Below are positions 47,816 through 59,040 of a stretch of 64,000 nucleotides of DNA, piece after piece. Both the position numbers and the translations under genes were made by a program. This DNA comes from Phocoena phocoena. Lineage: Eukaryota > Chordata > Mammalia > Artiodactyla > Phocoenidae. Below the pieces are notes generated by a model. That model saw only the letters and a program-made list of their open reading frames with translations, was not told the origin of the DNA and searched no databases. The stretch lies in the NCBI RefSeq assembly GCF_963924675.1, contig NC_089230.1, positions 5,829,001-5,893,000 on the forward strand, given 5' to 3'. Positions within the stretch are counted from its first letter, which is position 1. Each line of letters begins with the position of its first letter.

Positions 47816-48314
47816 ACCTAGAGGATTTGTTTGGGCTCTGCATTTCTTTGAACTTCCAGATGTTTTTTATGACATTACCTTGATATCTCTGTTTTTAATT
47901 TGGAATTGTCATGTGTTAATCCTTTATGAACTTGCACAATTAAGTGAATGAATGCTTTTGTGAAATAATTATGAATTTTTTGGTTAGACTGTGATTTTTA
48001 ACCCAAGATTATAATATATGTATTATTTCTAGTTATGAATCTAACACAGTCAAGTAAAAACATTTTTTAAGATTTTTACTGTTTTCAGACACAGAATAAT
48101 TTTATGGTCCTTCACTTAGTGAATGACTATATTGAAACCTAATTATAATCTCTTCTTATGAGTGTAGTAGGGGAAAGGAATTCACTGTTAATGTAGTTGA
48201 CAAGTATGTCTATCCCCTTATGTCATCATATTAATTGAGAATGAAATACATATAAATATAAGTTTAATAATGGTCTCAAATGTTAATTGACTTTGCTTCT
48301 TATGATCTCTCAGT
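47816..48314. other. unique AT-rich DNA
   Basis: Nothing is recognised. Confidence 0.45.
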
Positions 48315-48420
48315 TGTGGTTGGTTAGTCACCTCATTTTATGTGGAAGAAAGTTGAGACTAGAGAAGTTAGTCATGGTCACAGACTAGGTCACAACAGTT
48401 TGACAAACCTAGATTATTAG
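48315..48420 (-). mobile_element. MIR fragment, antisense, diverged
   Basis: 'CACCTCATTTTATGTGGAAG' near 48330 and 'TCATGGTCACAGACTAGG' near 48371 follow the reversed MIR core. Confidence 0.4.
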
Positions 48421-49583
48421 AGATACTGTTTTCATTCCATAACTTTACTTTTTCATATATGGGAAAGTTTTAGTCTCCTATTTAATTTCTGATGTCATTA
48501 GGATGTTTGTTCCTTATTGATAAGGCATATTTGTAAGGAATAAAGGGCTGAGATACAGGTGGAGAAGTTTTAAAAAATAACTACTAATGTATGGGAAGAG
48601 GCACAAAAATGTACAGTTTATATTTTTAAGGTTTACCATGGCCATTGCTTTTTATATTGCCCCAATAAGTAAAAGACCTTAAGAGATGAAGCTTTCCTTT
48701 TTATTAGTGGTTCCAGCAATAAGAGAAATGCCTCATCTGGGATGAGTCAAAGCCTTTCACTAGTGAACCATAGATTTCTTGGAGAAAGGGTTCTCAGCTT
48801 TTTTATGTAAAACCATCCCAGGGGCAAGATGAACCTACATGACAACTATGACATCTCTTCCTGGATGTCAGTTACACTCAGACGGGATAGGGTAGGAGGG
48901 GTGGGTAGGGTCATGTGTGTGTGGCCATGTGTTTTTTAAGGTTTTAATTAAATAAAAATATTTTCCTGCAAATCAACTTAATGGCCTGTCACAGTTTGTG
49001 TCATATGTTTTATTTACAAATGTAACACTTGTATTTTTCATTCCCTCTATAGAGAGTGTTCTAGTAACACAAACATTTTGGAGTTCAGAATGTTCATATA
49101 ACTTACCAATTGTCTTTTAAAGTAGAAGAGTTTCAAATTATATATTTTTCAACTGGGAATGTTATCAGTATTTAAGAATGGAAGATTAAAGAGTTTGCTT
49201 AAAAATAAATGAAAATATGTAAAATAATTGGAATGTCCAGAATATTTTGAGGTAATATAGGCTATGTCATAAATGACGTTGTCTCTGAGATGACACCTAA
49301 TAAACTGGTTAGTGAAGATGATGGCATAATAGTCTCAATAGAGTGATTTTTAGTCGTCAAATCACCAAGTACAACCTTTGTAATAAGGAGCAGCAATCTG
49401 AAGAGTAAGTTTAAAAGGATACCTTTAGATGCTTGTGTTATTACTGTGATTATGCCCAAGTCATAATCACAGTATGACTTGGTGTTTTGTAAGAAAACTA
49501 GGCGATAATTACAAATTTTACTGCTCTTGAAGCTTCTTTCAATGTCTGATTCCAAATTACCTCCCGAGTTGAAACTCATGGAA
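48421..49583. other. unique AT-rich DNA, no gene recognised
   Basis: It contains the hairpin pair at 49442-49482. A 150-codon minus-strand frame (49262-49714) runs from here into a CHR SINE. Its C-terminal half lies in unique DNA and has no recognised domain, so it is probably a chance opening. Confidence 0.4.
49442..49482. repeat. overlapping inverted repeats (two alternative hairpins)
   Basis: TACTGTGATTATG (49442-49454) pairs exactly with 49462-49474 across a 7-nt loop. CCAAGTCAT (49456-49464) pairs exactly with ATGACTTGG (49474-49482). The two stems share bases and exclude each other. Confidence 0.85.
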
Positions 49584-49814
49584 CAAGAGAAAAATTTGTT
49601 TTTGTTTCTGTTTTTGTTTTTGCGGTACGCGGGCCTCTCACTGTTGTGGCCTTTCCCGCTGCGGAGCACAGGCTCCGGACGCGCAGGCTCACGGGCCCAG
49701 CCGGTCTGCGGCATGTGGGATCTTCCCGGACCGGCTCACGAACCCGTGTCCCCTGCATCGGCAGGCGGACTCCCAACCACTGCGCCACCAGGGAAGCCCC
49801 AAGAGAAAAATTTG
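49584..49814 (-). mobile_element. CHR SINE with an internal deletion
   Basis: The perfect flanks CAAGAGAAAAATTTG are at 49584-49598 and 49800-49814. Compared with the other copies, the stretch around GCGGCCATGGCTCA is missing between CAGGCTCA and CGGGCC (near 49690), as if one of two GGCTCA repeats and the sequence between them were lost. The 213-codon frame 49527-50168 crosses it only by chance. Confidence 0.94.
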
Positions 49815-50198
49815 GTAAGGACTTGTGCTGTGGCAGCTTCTGGGGGGTCAGAAGACATGCTGTTGTTCCACAGCACCTTCACTCAATGCCTGTTCAAGCC
49901 GGGACAGCTGGTGGAGTACACGCTTCTCATTCTGTGCCCAGGCTGGGTTGCTGGGGTTCCTATGGGGACCAAGTATAGCTGGCTCAGTGCAGCTGCAGCC
50001 AGACTCAGGAAAGCTTGTGCCACACGGGAAGGACATGAGCCTCTGACGCTGGCATTTTTATTCACCTACCATGCTGTGATGGCTATAGGATGGTGTGCTA
50101 TAGAGACTGGTCTAGTCAGAACATATGGGATTAAGTGTGACAATAGCAGCGTTTACTATTCGTTTTAAAGGCCTTCAGAATTCTTCCAAGCTGGAGCC
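49815..50198. other. unique DNA, several overlapping frames, no gene recognised
   Basis: Frames on both strands span this moderately GC-rich 380-bp stretch (plus to 50168; minus 49848-50065). None has a recognisable motif. It could include part of an old gene or unique element, but the sequence alone does not support that. Confidence 0.3.
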
Positions 50199-50414
50199 TT
50201 ATTGAACATTATTTTAAATTTAATTTTTATTTTATATTGGAGTATAGTTGATTTATAATGTGTTAGTTTCAGGTGTACAAGCAAAATGATTCAGTTATAC
50301 ATATATCCATTCTTTTTCAGATTTCTTTTCCCATATAGCTTATTACAGAATATTGAGTACAGTTCCCTGTGCTATTTAGTAGGTCCTTGTTGATGATCTG
50401 TTTATTGAACATTT
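50199..50414 (-). mobile_element. short 5'-truncated L1 with target-site duplication
   Basis: TTATTGAACATT flanks at 50199-50210 and 50402-50413. Between them is the reversed L1 3' end: ATTGGAGTATAGTTGATTTA near 50237, TTTCAGGTGTACAAGCAAAA near 50267, then TTCCCTGTGCTATTTAGTAG near 50362. Confidence 0.85.
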
Positions 50415-51044
50415 TTATATTGAGCAAAAAAGAAATTGTTCAGTGTTCTGTCTAGGCAATGTCAAGGGTTTTCTCGATATGGGCCATGATACCCTCGTTA
50501 TACTCATAGTGCAGTGACAGTGTCTTTCTCTACAATATTGCTTGGACATAAAAAAATATATATATATATATTCCTGTTTAAATTTGGTCTGTTTAAATTT
50601 GGCCTCTTCTTATCTGCTTTATTTCTTCAAATGGAGGAGGTATTTATTTACCTTTATTTGTCGTATATCCCAGGAAGGTAGCATCAGAGAATGACTGGTA
50701 CACTAGTCTGCTTTGCCCTTTGTAGGACTGACTGGAATCCTCAGTTCACCTCACAGCCAGACAATAATCATGCCTATTCCACTTGTTTTATAAGCAATAT
50801 TTCAACATGATACACTAGAGGAAAAAAGTAGGTCTCTGCCAAACTGCAAAACACATACATACAGAAAATTTGAGTAGTTATGGCTTCATTTCTTCTACCT
50901 GCCTCCAGTTGCCTCAGATCAAAACTGCTTCCAACTTGAGTTTCCAAGACATTTCACAGATAACTTATAACAGTGAATAAACAACCAAGTGTGCAGTGGG
51001 CCTGGCCTGAGATTTTTTCCCCAGGTTATTATATGTATTGCTTA
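50415..51044. other. unique DNA with (AT)n
   Basis: An (AT)n run lies at about 50550-50570. No family or gene is recognised. Confidence 0.4.
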
Positions 51045-51047
51045 CCT

Positions 51048-51135
51048 ATTGCTGTGTAGCAGATTACTCCACAAAATTAGTGGTTTAATACAATACACAT
51101 ATATGTTTTATTATAGTTGTAAACTATATCCATGC
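51048..51135 (+). mobile_element. old interspersed repeat fragment, family not assigned
   Basis: CTATTGCTGTGTAGCAGATT near 51047 and CACAAAATTAGTGGTTTAAT near 51070 match the head of the same type of ancient repeat as at 8.5 kb. Confidence 0.45.
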
Positions 51136-52199
51136 ACTGAAAGTTTTAAACTGCCCTTTTCATTACTGAGAAAACTTTGGCATAACAGCCTGGAATTCTT
51201 GTTAGACTAATACTCTTTTTGATGTACCCTAAAAAATACTTCAACTTTTTGTTAGTTTCATTTTAGTTTTGAATTCTTTAAGAAATTGACTGTGACTGAA
51301 ATTTCAATGGAATATTATTTATAGATAAAACTGAAATTTTTTGTCTTTTTGTATTTTCAACTAATTATATAACACTAACATCTTTTATGGAAAGATGACA
51401 TATCTTGAGTTTATTTGGAAAAACAAAACTGTGAGATAGCTCAGCAACAGTGGTGTTGTTAAATGTAGTTGACACCTATTTCTGGTGAAAAACTAGTAGA
51501 CAGGAAAGCTTATAATTGGATAATGTCTAACAGTTTTTCTTTACCCAGTTAATTAGTGTAAATTTCTCTCTCATTTTCTTTCGGGAAAGATTTGATGAAT
51601 ACAATTACTCCAAAAGCTGGGATATATATACATATATATATTTTTTTTTTTAATTTTTAAATTTGGCCTTCCAGTAAAGTCTTGCTTTAAAAAATATTTT
51701 AGTGGTTGGATTAGAAATGAATTAATTTTATTTAATGTACTTCAAAATAATACCATCAGAATTGATTTAAAACATGTATTTTATATTACTCTAGAGACCA
51801 TTTTAAATTCATCTTTACATAAATATCTGTAGATATTATTGACTTTTGCAAATCATTTCTGTTTGCACTGGGGGCACCACGTACTGAGTTGTATACCAGC
51901 CTATGTGCTTCTCCTACTTGGTTCTGTTGCTTACGACCAAAAGCTTGTTAAAAGCACAGCCCCTTGCATATACAAGAAGGCGAATAATTTTTAGTTGGAT
52001 ATATAATAGGTGTAGCTGAGAATGCCTCCTTTTTACAAAGTCCCCCAGATAATTATATTCCATCATTTTACTTAATAATTTATCCATTCTGCTTTTGGAA
52101 TTCTTTTTCCATGATCAACAAACTCCATTGTTGAATTCCCAATCTTGTTTTAGAACATTTTTACTACCACCTGGCCTTAAGTAGGCCTTTCTGTTTTTC
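51136..52199. other. unique AT-rich DNA
   Basis: It includes a TA-rich and T-rich run at about 51623-51655. No gene is recognised. Confidence 0.4.
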
Positions 52200-54735
52200 C
52201 TGAGTCCTTTCCAAGGTGAGGCTGTTTAATCTCACACATGCATCCTCAGGTTCAGGTAGTGAGGTCATGATGCACTTTCTCCACAGTACCAACCAGACCA
52301 CTGCCCCATCCCTCTTGTTAAAACTCCTGAGCTTTATGCCATTTGGCTTTAACAGGCTCTCCTCCATGTTGATACTGTCATCTGCTAACCTTCTTGTCCC
52401 TCTCCCAACCTGGATCCCCCTCGTTGAAGATTTTATTATCTCCCCCTTGTTCTCTGCTACAACTTCTGTCAGTTTTCTTGGGAGTTCATAATTTACATGA
52501 ATAATCCACCCACTATCCTCAATCCTAGTTCCTTCATCTACTCCTCTCCAATGAACTTTTCTTCCAGTCTAGTCTAAACATTCTCCAGGTGAGAATTAGA
52601 CTATGTTTTTGTCATCAGCAGAAACTTCTCTGCCTCCAAAATTACAAACTCAAACATTCTTGTCGTTGACAACAGTGCATATGCTCACAGAACCTTGCTC
52701 CCTTTACTGTCACAGAAACAATAATGTTAAGCTCACTCATTCTTTTTCTCACTCTTTGCCAGCCCTTTACTTCTGCCTTTATTCACCCTGGATTCCATAG
52801 CTCATCATTTTATTTACTTCCCTTCAGCTGCTCTTTCCCAAGCTCTTTTTATTGCACTTTGAGCAAGTTTATAACTTAAAATGACAATGATAATACATCT
52901 TTTCGATTTTCATTCTCATGGAGCTTTAAGGTTTTTTTTTGAGGGGGGGTGTTGTTTTGTAGTAAACAACATTTGAATAAACAGAGGACACTGTAAGGCT
53001 ACAGTCAGAAGATTGCTCTCCAGTTCCTGTTAATAAATAGTACCACGATTTCCTAAGCAAGTAGGAATTACCACTTTCTTTAAGCACCAGTTTATACCTT
53101 TACCTTGGTTACTGGGCCTGACACCCTTTCCATCCCTCTCCTCTACCTCTTTCCTTTTGGCTGATGACTTTGCCATATATTTCACTGAGATTTAGGAGGA
53201 AGACAACAGGGCACTCCCTTCTTCTTCCCACCTGTTTCTTGAGAAACATAACCTCTTTCCTGCTCTTAGATGCTGAGATCGTTAGACCTGCTCTGGGCCC
53301 CCACCTCTTGGACTTATCAGATGATACTTCTTCAGTTAGGCACCTCTCCCTTGAATCATTAACCTTTCTCTTTTTCTCTATACACATCATATTTTAGTAA
53401 TATCCACCCTTTTAAAAATCTTACCTGAACTTCACTCATTTCTCTACCTCTTGCCGTGTTTCTTTCTTCCCATTTACTTTTTACTCCCCTGAGATCCTTG
53501 TCAGGATGACCAATAACTTTGTATGTTGCCAAGTTCAATTACATGTTTCTTTCTTCCTGTCTTCCTTCACCGCTTACCAGCATTTGGCACTGTTCACCAT
53601 CCCCTCCTTGGTGAAACACGCTCTTTTCTTTCTTCTGAGAACCCGATTTTCCTCCTGCTTCTGTGGTCTTTTCTGCTTAGCTGTCTTTTCTGGCTCGAAT
53701 CTGACCAAATTCTGAATATTGAAGTTCCTCATAGCTTGGCACTGAGTTCTCTTTATCTTCTCTTTACATTACATTCCCATGGCTTTAAAAACCATCTATA
53801 TGCTAATAACTCCCAAATTTATATCTTGGGCTCGGCTCTTCCCTCAGTGCTTCTTTTTCATTTATCCAAATTACTTACTTGGCAACTTCACATGCGTGTT
53901 TCTCAAACGTCTCAAACTTAATGTTCTCTATACTAAACTCTTGCTTCTTCCCATGGAAACCTATTTCTCCATGGATCTTCTCAGTCTCAGTAAATGATAT
54001 GTCATTCTACCTGATTGCTGCAATAAAAACCTGATTGTTGTTCTATTCTGTCCCCTCCAACACTCCCATATCCAGTCCATTCACAAAATGGTTGATTTAC
54101 CATCAGAGTACATTTTCTATTGCTTGTGTTACTACACTAACTCACTTACTGGTACTTTGCTTTCTCTCTTGCCACCCATTAATATAGCAGTCAGGATCAT
54201 CTTACTAAAGCATAAATTATGTCTCTTCACTTTCCTGCTAAAAACCCTTTATTTCCTGTTTACATTGCACTTAGGTAGCAATTTTAGTCACTACTCTTAA
54301 TCTAGATAGCCGTGCGTGGCCCAGCCTCTGGCTTTGTTCTCCAACTCCTGCCTGTGGTCACTGCAGTCCAGTCATCTGTTTTGTTTGTGGAACAAACCAG
54401 ACTTAGGTATTTTGTTCATGCTGTTCCCTTTGTTTAGAAGGTTCTTCTCTTCTCTCTTTCCATGGCTGGGTTCTTTTTATTAAAGTTTCTATCTACAGCT
54501 CATCTCTGATTTAGTTCTTTAATCACTCTTTCTTGTAAGATACCGTGTTATTCTTGACCATAACATCATTTTTATTTCCTTTGTAGCAGTTCATGTTTTG
54601 TAAATATTAATTTGTATATTTGCTTCTGTATTATCTGTGTCTTCCACTAAACCCTAAGTTCCATCACCACATACCTGCTGCTGAACACGTATTAAGTATT
54701 TAAGTAATAATTGTTAAGTGAATGAATAACTTAGT
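52200..54735 (+). mobile_element. long L2 LINE relic with a recognisable reverse transcriptase region
   Basis: About 2.5 kb follows L2 on the plus strand. Marks include GATGACCAATAACTTTGTAT near 53505 ('aaggtcaccaatgacctc' in the family) and 'GCATTTGGCACTGTTCACCA' near 53580 (family 'gcatttgacactgttgaccac'). At 53793-53822 the frame reads H-L-Y-A-N-N-S-Q-I-Y, where L2 has H-L-Y-A-D-D-S-Q-I-Y, so both catalytic aspartates became asparagine. Further on are GCAGTCAGGATCATCTTACT near 54187 and a 3' end reading AAGTATTTAAGTAATAATTG then GAATGAAT near 54720. The longest surviving frame is 132 codons (53523-53921). A G-rich patch near 52930-53080 may be a separate insertion. The 5' limit is uncertain. 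Confidence 0.75.
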
Positions 54736-54949
54736 CTGCCCGTCTCCACAAAAAAAGAAATATTTAAGGATTGTAGAAAGTAACAAGGAAAGAAATGGTC
54801 CGTTTCTTCAGTTAGTTCACAAATATGTGTTATAAGGACTAGCCAAGAACTTTCACATGAGTTTGCTTTGCCTTCAACAAATACAGAATCATCTGAGTGG
54901 TTCTTATATAGGTGTCTTCACTTTGTAAAAATTGTGCCATACACTTATA

Positions 54950-55264
54950 AGTTGTGTACTTTTTAAAAAATTTATTTATTTATTTATTTGGCTCTGTTGG
55001 GTCTTCATTTCTGTGCGAGGGCTTGCTCAAGTTGCGGCGAACGGGGGCCACTCTTCATCACGGTGCGTGGGCCTCTCACTGTGGCGACCTCTCCTGTTGC
55101 GGAGCACAGGCTCCAGGCGCGCAGGCTCAGTAGCTGTGGCTCACGGGCCCAGGTGCTCCACGGCATGTGGGATCTTCCCAGACCAGGACTCGAACCCGCA
55201 TCTCCTGCATTGGCAGGTAGACTCTCAACCACTGCGCCACCAGGGAAGCCCAGTTGTGTACTTT
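54950..55264 (-). mobile_element. CHR SINE, older and longer subfamily
   Basis: AGTTGTGTACTTT flanks at 54950-54962 and 55252-55264. The body is about 290 bp, longer than the others. It has an extra 3' segment (GGCTCTGTTGGGTCTTCATT on the plus strand near 54990) and a (TTTA)n-type tail. It is more diverged, consistent with an older CHR subfamily. The frames of 93-127 codons across it are not genes. The host sequence around it (CACTTATAAGTTGTG ... TTCAATAAAAATTTT) resembles an old L1 3' end. Confidence 0.9.
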
Positions 55265-55310
55265 CTTGTATATGGTTGTACTTCAATAAAAATTTTAATT
55301 TATATAAATA

Positions 55311-56649
55311 AATAATAAAATAATAAAGAAAGATTACAAAAGAGGGAAAATGCCAAGAATTACGTGCCCAGTTTTCTGCAGTGAGACATTATTTTTCATA
55401 ATCCGAAGGACTGATAATGATTTTTAAGGAGAAAAGGCAATCATCTCGAATAACTGTATATTTAGAAAAAAATACATTGTTCATTCATTCCCATTCTTCT
55501 TTTGTTCATGATATTCTTCTGTAGCTCTTCTTTTATGTTTATAATGCTTTAAAAAACTTCCCTAAATTAATTTTGCTTGTTACAGACAGGAAATTGGATA
55601 GAGTTTTCAGACATTGGTCTGACCAGTGATTTTATACCTGGGAGAATTAGTACATAGTTTTGCAATTTGTATTCCCATGTGCATATTTACTATCAAATTT
55701 TCTGCTTGGACTATTTCACCTGGCAGACCTGAATCTTAATAGAGTCTCATTGGTATATATGTCCCAGGGACTACTCTGAAGAGGGGAACATTTACCAATG
55801 TGAATTACAAGCATCAGATCACTAGATCATTAAGGGAGGCTTTAAATTACATACATAGGAGAACTTGTCATCACACTTGGTCCCATATAATATCTTCTCA
55901 ATTTTAGTACTGGCAACTTTTCAAGTGAGCATGAGTGAGGTATGAGCAGAGACCAGCCAACCCAAGGCTTCCCCGGTGGTGATAGTCTTTTACCTGCTGT
56001 ACGAGATCTGAAGTCAAGTCCATCGTTACATGCCATTTCATTTAGCTGTTTGACACGGCACTCTCACAACTTGATGTGTGGTGAAGTGTTTCTGGTCTCC
56101 AGAAAACTTCCGAAACCCATGTCGTAGACACATCTTTGTAAGAACTTGAATATGGTCTTACGTTATTGCATATTCACCAGAGACTTGAAGCCTTCTGTTT
56201 AAGACCTAATATATACTTAGATATTAATGAAATGGACTCTAGAAATAACTGTCCTGGAATGAATCCTGTAGTAAATGAGGCTACGCTGCTCAGAAAGTTT
56301 GCCACGTGGAGGTGGAGTGCCCCAGCCAGGCCTGGGAATTTACATCTTCCTGGGGTAGTCTTTAAGGAGTAACAAAGATGGAATTTTTCTGTAGCTCCAC
56401 CTACCTCCCACCCCATATCCTCTACCCCTCCCCCAGTCAAGACAATCTGAGGGCTGTGTCCAGAGTTCCCCCTGGGAATGAGCCAGAGTTCTCCTCTATA
56501 AGAATCTGCCTGATGACACATGCTTGTTGACCTTACTTCCTTTCCCTGTCCCACTTCCTGACTCCCTCTTCATGTTTCCTTTAGGAGAACACTTCCTGAT
56601 AAATCTATTTCACTTAGGGTATGCTTCTAGGGAATACAACCTAAGACAA
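55311..56649. other. unique DNA, no gene recognised
   Basis: Frames at 55842-56036, 55942-56127, 56166-56372 and 56174-56554 (126 codons, minus) overlap one another and have no known motif. The region 56240-56560 is slightly GC-richer. Not called as genes. Confidence 0.35.
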
Positions 56650-57262
56650 GCTTTTTTTCTTTCTTTTTTTTCCCTTTTTTCCCCCCTTTTCCTTTCCTTT
56701 TTTTTTTTTAATTGAAGTATAGTTGATTTACAGTGTTGGGTTAGTTTTAGGTGTACATCAAAGTGATTCAATATACATTGAATAAAAGTTATTCAATATA
56801 ATACATATATATATATTTTTTCAGATTCTTTTCCCTTATAGGTTACTACAAAATACTAAGTATAGCTCCCTGTGCTATATAGTAGGTCCTTGTTGGTTAT
56901 CTCTTTTCTATATAGTAGTGTATATATGTTAATACCAAACTCCTAATTTATCCCTCCCCCTCTTTCCCCTTTGGTAACCATAAGTTTGTTTTCTATGTCT
57001 GTGAGTCTGTTTTGTATGTAAGTTCATTTGTATCATTTTTTTTTTTAGATTCCACATAAAAGTGATGTATATCATATATCATGTGATATTTGTCTTTGTC
57101 TGGCTTACTTCACTTAGTATGATAATCTCTAGGTCCATCCATGTTGCTGCAAATGACATTATTTCATTCTTTTTTATGGCTGAATAATATCCCATTGAAT
57201 AAATATACCACATCTTCTTTATCCATTCATCTGTTTATGGACATTTAGGTTGCTTCCATTAA
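56650..57262 (-). mobile_element. 5'-truncated L1, about 600 bp
   Basis: A long T/C-rich tail (56650-56711) is followed by the reversed L1 3' end. Marks include ATTGAAGTATAGTTGATTTA near 56712, 'TTCCCTTATAGGTTACTACA', CTCCCTGTGCTATATAGTAG near 56865, 'GTCCATCCATGTTGCTGCAA' near 57133 and 'ACATTTAGGTTGCTTCCATT' near 57241. No clean target duplication was identified. Confidence 0.85.
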
Positions 57263-58448
57263 GGCAACCTTCTTTCTACCTAGAGGCTGAATTTATTGTG
57301 ATGATAGTTTATAATCCTTTGACTTTTAACTGCTTATTATCTGTTACTGTAGTTCTTGTTTTATCCTAAACATACCTTGATCATTTGAATAACCTTAACC
57401 TACCTACACATTAATCTTTATTTTCTATTTGTGAAGATGTTACTGGGAACCATCAACTGAAATTTTACCACCTCTGTGGAACATCAGAAAAATGGTGAGA
57501 CAAATTTAGTCTCATCATCCTTTATGCTCCTTCATCTTTTTGTTTTATATTAATCCATATTAGAGAAATTACCATATTATATCACTGTTAGTTCTCACTT
57601 CCCAGATAGGCTGTTATCTCTTCAATGGCAGAGCTCATCTTTTATTTATCTTTGAAAATGTGTGCAGAAACTGGTGGTTAGTATTAAAAGTTAAGTAAAA
57701 AAAATACAAAATTATATGAGCACATCAGTTTGCCCAGAGATAACATGTTGAGAGTACTATTGGCATCATTTCTATAATACCTGAGAAATAACCCAAGAGC
57801 AGGACTATCATTTTTTTTTTCAATTTCTCCAGACAGACTTGATGAAAGCTTCATATGGAGATGATTTGATGGGAAATCTCTTTATCTCAAAGGACAAAAA
57901 ATGTCACCCACCTCTTGTCAAGGAATATCATTTATCTTCCCTAGTCAGCAAGAAGATGAGGAAAGCTAGAGGATTCATGAAATAGACCTGAGAGCTAATT
58001 GCTAAATGCCAATTTAAAAGTGTCAGATCATTTAACTTGAAATGATTGCCATATGAAACAACCTATGAAACAGCTCTTGGTCTTTCTGAAATTTTGAGTC
58101 GTCATTAGCCTTGTTCATAAAGACATTTGCACTTGAGCTCATTAATGCTGAAGCTCAAATGACTTTCAATATCTTTTAGCTTCGGTAGGAGGACAACCAT
58201 GCTTACAAAAGAAATTCACAGTTGTAATAATCTGTCTCCATGGATTGTATTAGAATCCACCTAACAAGTATTTACAAAGAAATGAAGCATTATTTGAATG
58301 CCAGTGGTTTCTAGCGTTAGAAATGGGATTACATGCTTAACTGGAGGGATCATGTTCTTGGGTCCAGATTTAAGACTGATCTTTGTGTTTGCTGTTGAGT
58401 TATGATTTCCTCTCATGGAATATAGGCAGATATATAAAATATGCATTC

Positions 58449-58458
<10 letters not shown>
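57263..58458. other. unique DNA, one weak L2-like patch
   Basis: A segment at about 57600-57660 (CCAGATAGGCTGTTATCTCT, TTTATTTATCTTTGAAAATG) resembles the L2 3' end weakly. The rest is unrecognised, with no supported gene. Confidence 0.35.
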
Positions 58459-58481
<23 letters not shown>

Positions 58482-58702
58482 TGCGGTATGCGGGCCTCTC
58501 ACTGTTGTGGCCTCTCCCGTTGCGGAGCACAGGCTCCGGAAGCGCAGGCTCCGGAAGCGCAGGCTCAGCGGCCATGGCTCACGGGCCCAGCCGCTCTGCA
58601 GCATGTGGGATCTTCCCGGACCGGGGCACGAACTCGGGTCCCCTGCATCGGCAGGTGGACTCTCAACCACTGTGCCACCAGGGAAGCCCCATATATTTTT
58701 TT
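58459..58702 (-). mobile_element. CHR SINE with a private 15-bp tandem duplication
   Basis: The body runs from a T run (58465-58482) to the head at about 58690, flanked by ATATATTTTTT-type sequence on both sides. AGGCTCCGGAAGCGC is present twice in tandem (58531-58545 and 58546-58560); other copies in the window have it once. The ORFs of 87-128 codons across it are not genes. Confidence 0.93.
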
Positions 58703-58829
58703 GAATGTTAAAAAAAAACATCACTCAGAGAGTAGGTCTGCCTTCCACTCACAGGAGGGAGGTTGGTGATGTTTCAATCCCTGTCAACTTTGTATCCTTG
58801 GAGATGAGCTTAATGAGGATTGGGGGAGA

Positions 58830-59040
58830 GCCCTGGTTGTGGGGTTCAAGAGTAGTTCTGATCTGGTCTTGGCCCTGTTAATGGCTAACTGTGACTTTCT
58901 ATATGCCACTTAATTTTTCTGGGCTCCATTTATGTTCAATAGGAAAAAAAAAAATCTTGCCTACTTAAATCAGAGGGGTTTTGTAAATATCCAATTAGAT
59001 AATAATTCTGAAAGTCCTTTGGAATAAATAGTATAAAGAA
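58830..59040 (+). mobile_element. MIR SINE, diverged
   Basis: 'GGGGTTCAAGAGTAGTTCTG' near 58841, 'CTATATGCCACTTAATTTTT' near 58899, GGGCTCCATTTATGTTCAAT and 'CCAATTAGATAATAATTCTG' near 58991 follow MIR order. Confidence 0.55.

Noticed and set aside
49527..50168. 213-codon plus-strand open frame, the longest in the window
   Set aside because: Its N-terminal half crosses a CHR SINE in antisense and the rest has no recognisable domain. SINE-derived GC-rich DNA often opens frames by chance.
52200..54735. Series of plus-strand frames of 65-132 codons, suggesting a multi-exon gene
   Set aside because: They follow L2 ORF2 in order, including its YADD-box position, so they are remnants of a dead retrotransposon.
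55960..56000. AAGGCTTCCCCGGTGGTGAT looks like the head of a CHR SINE
   Set aside because: Similarity ends after about 16 bases; the A-box and the rest of the tRNA-like part are absent.
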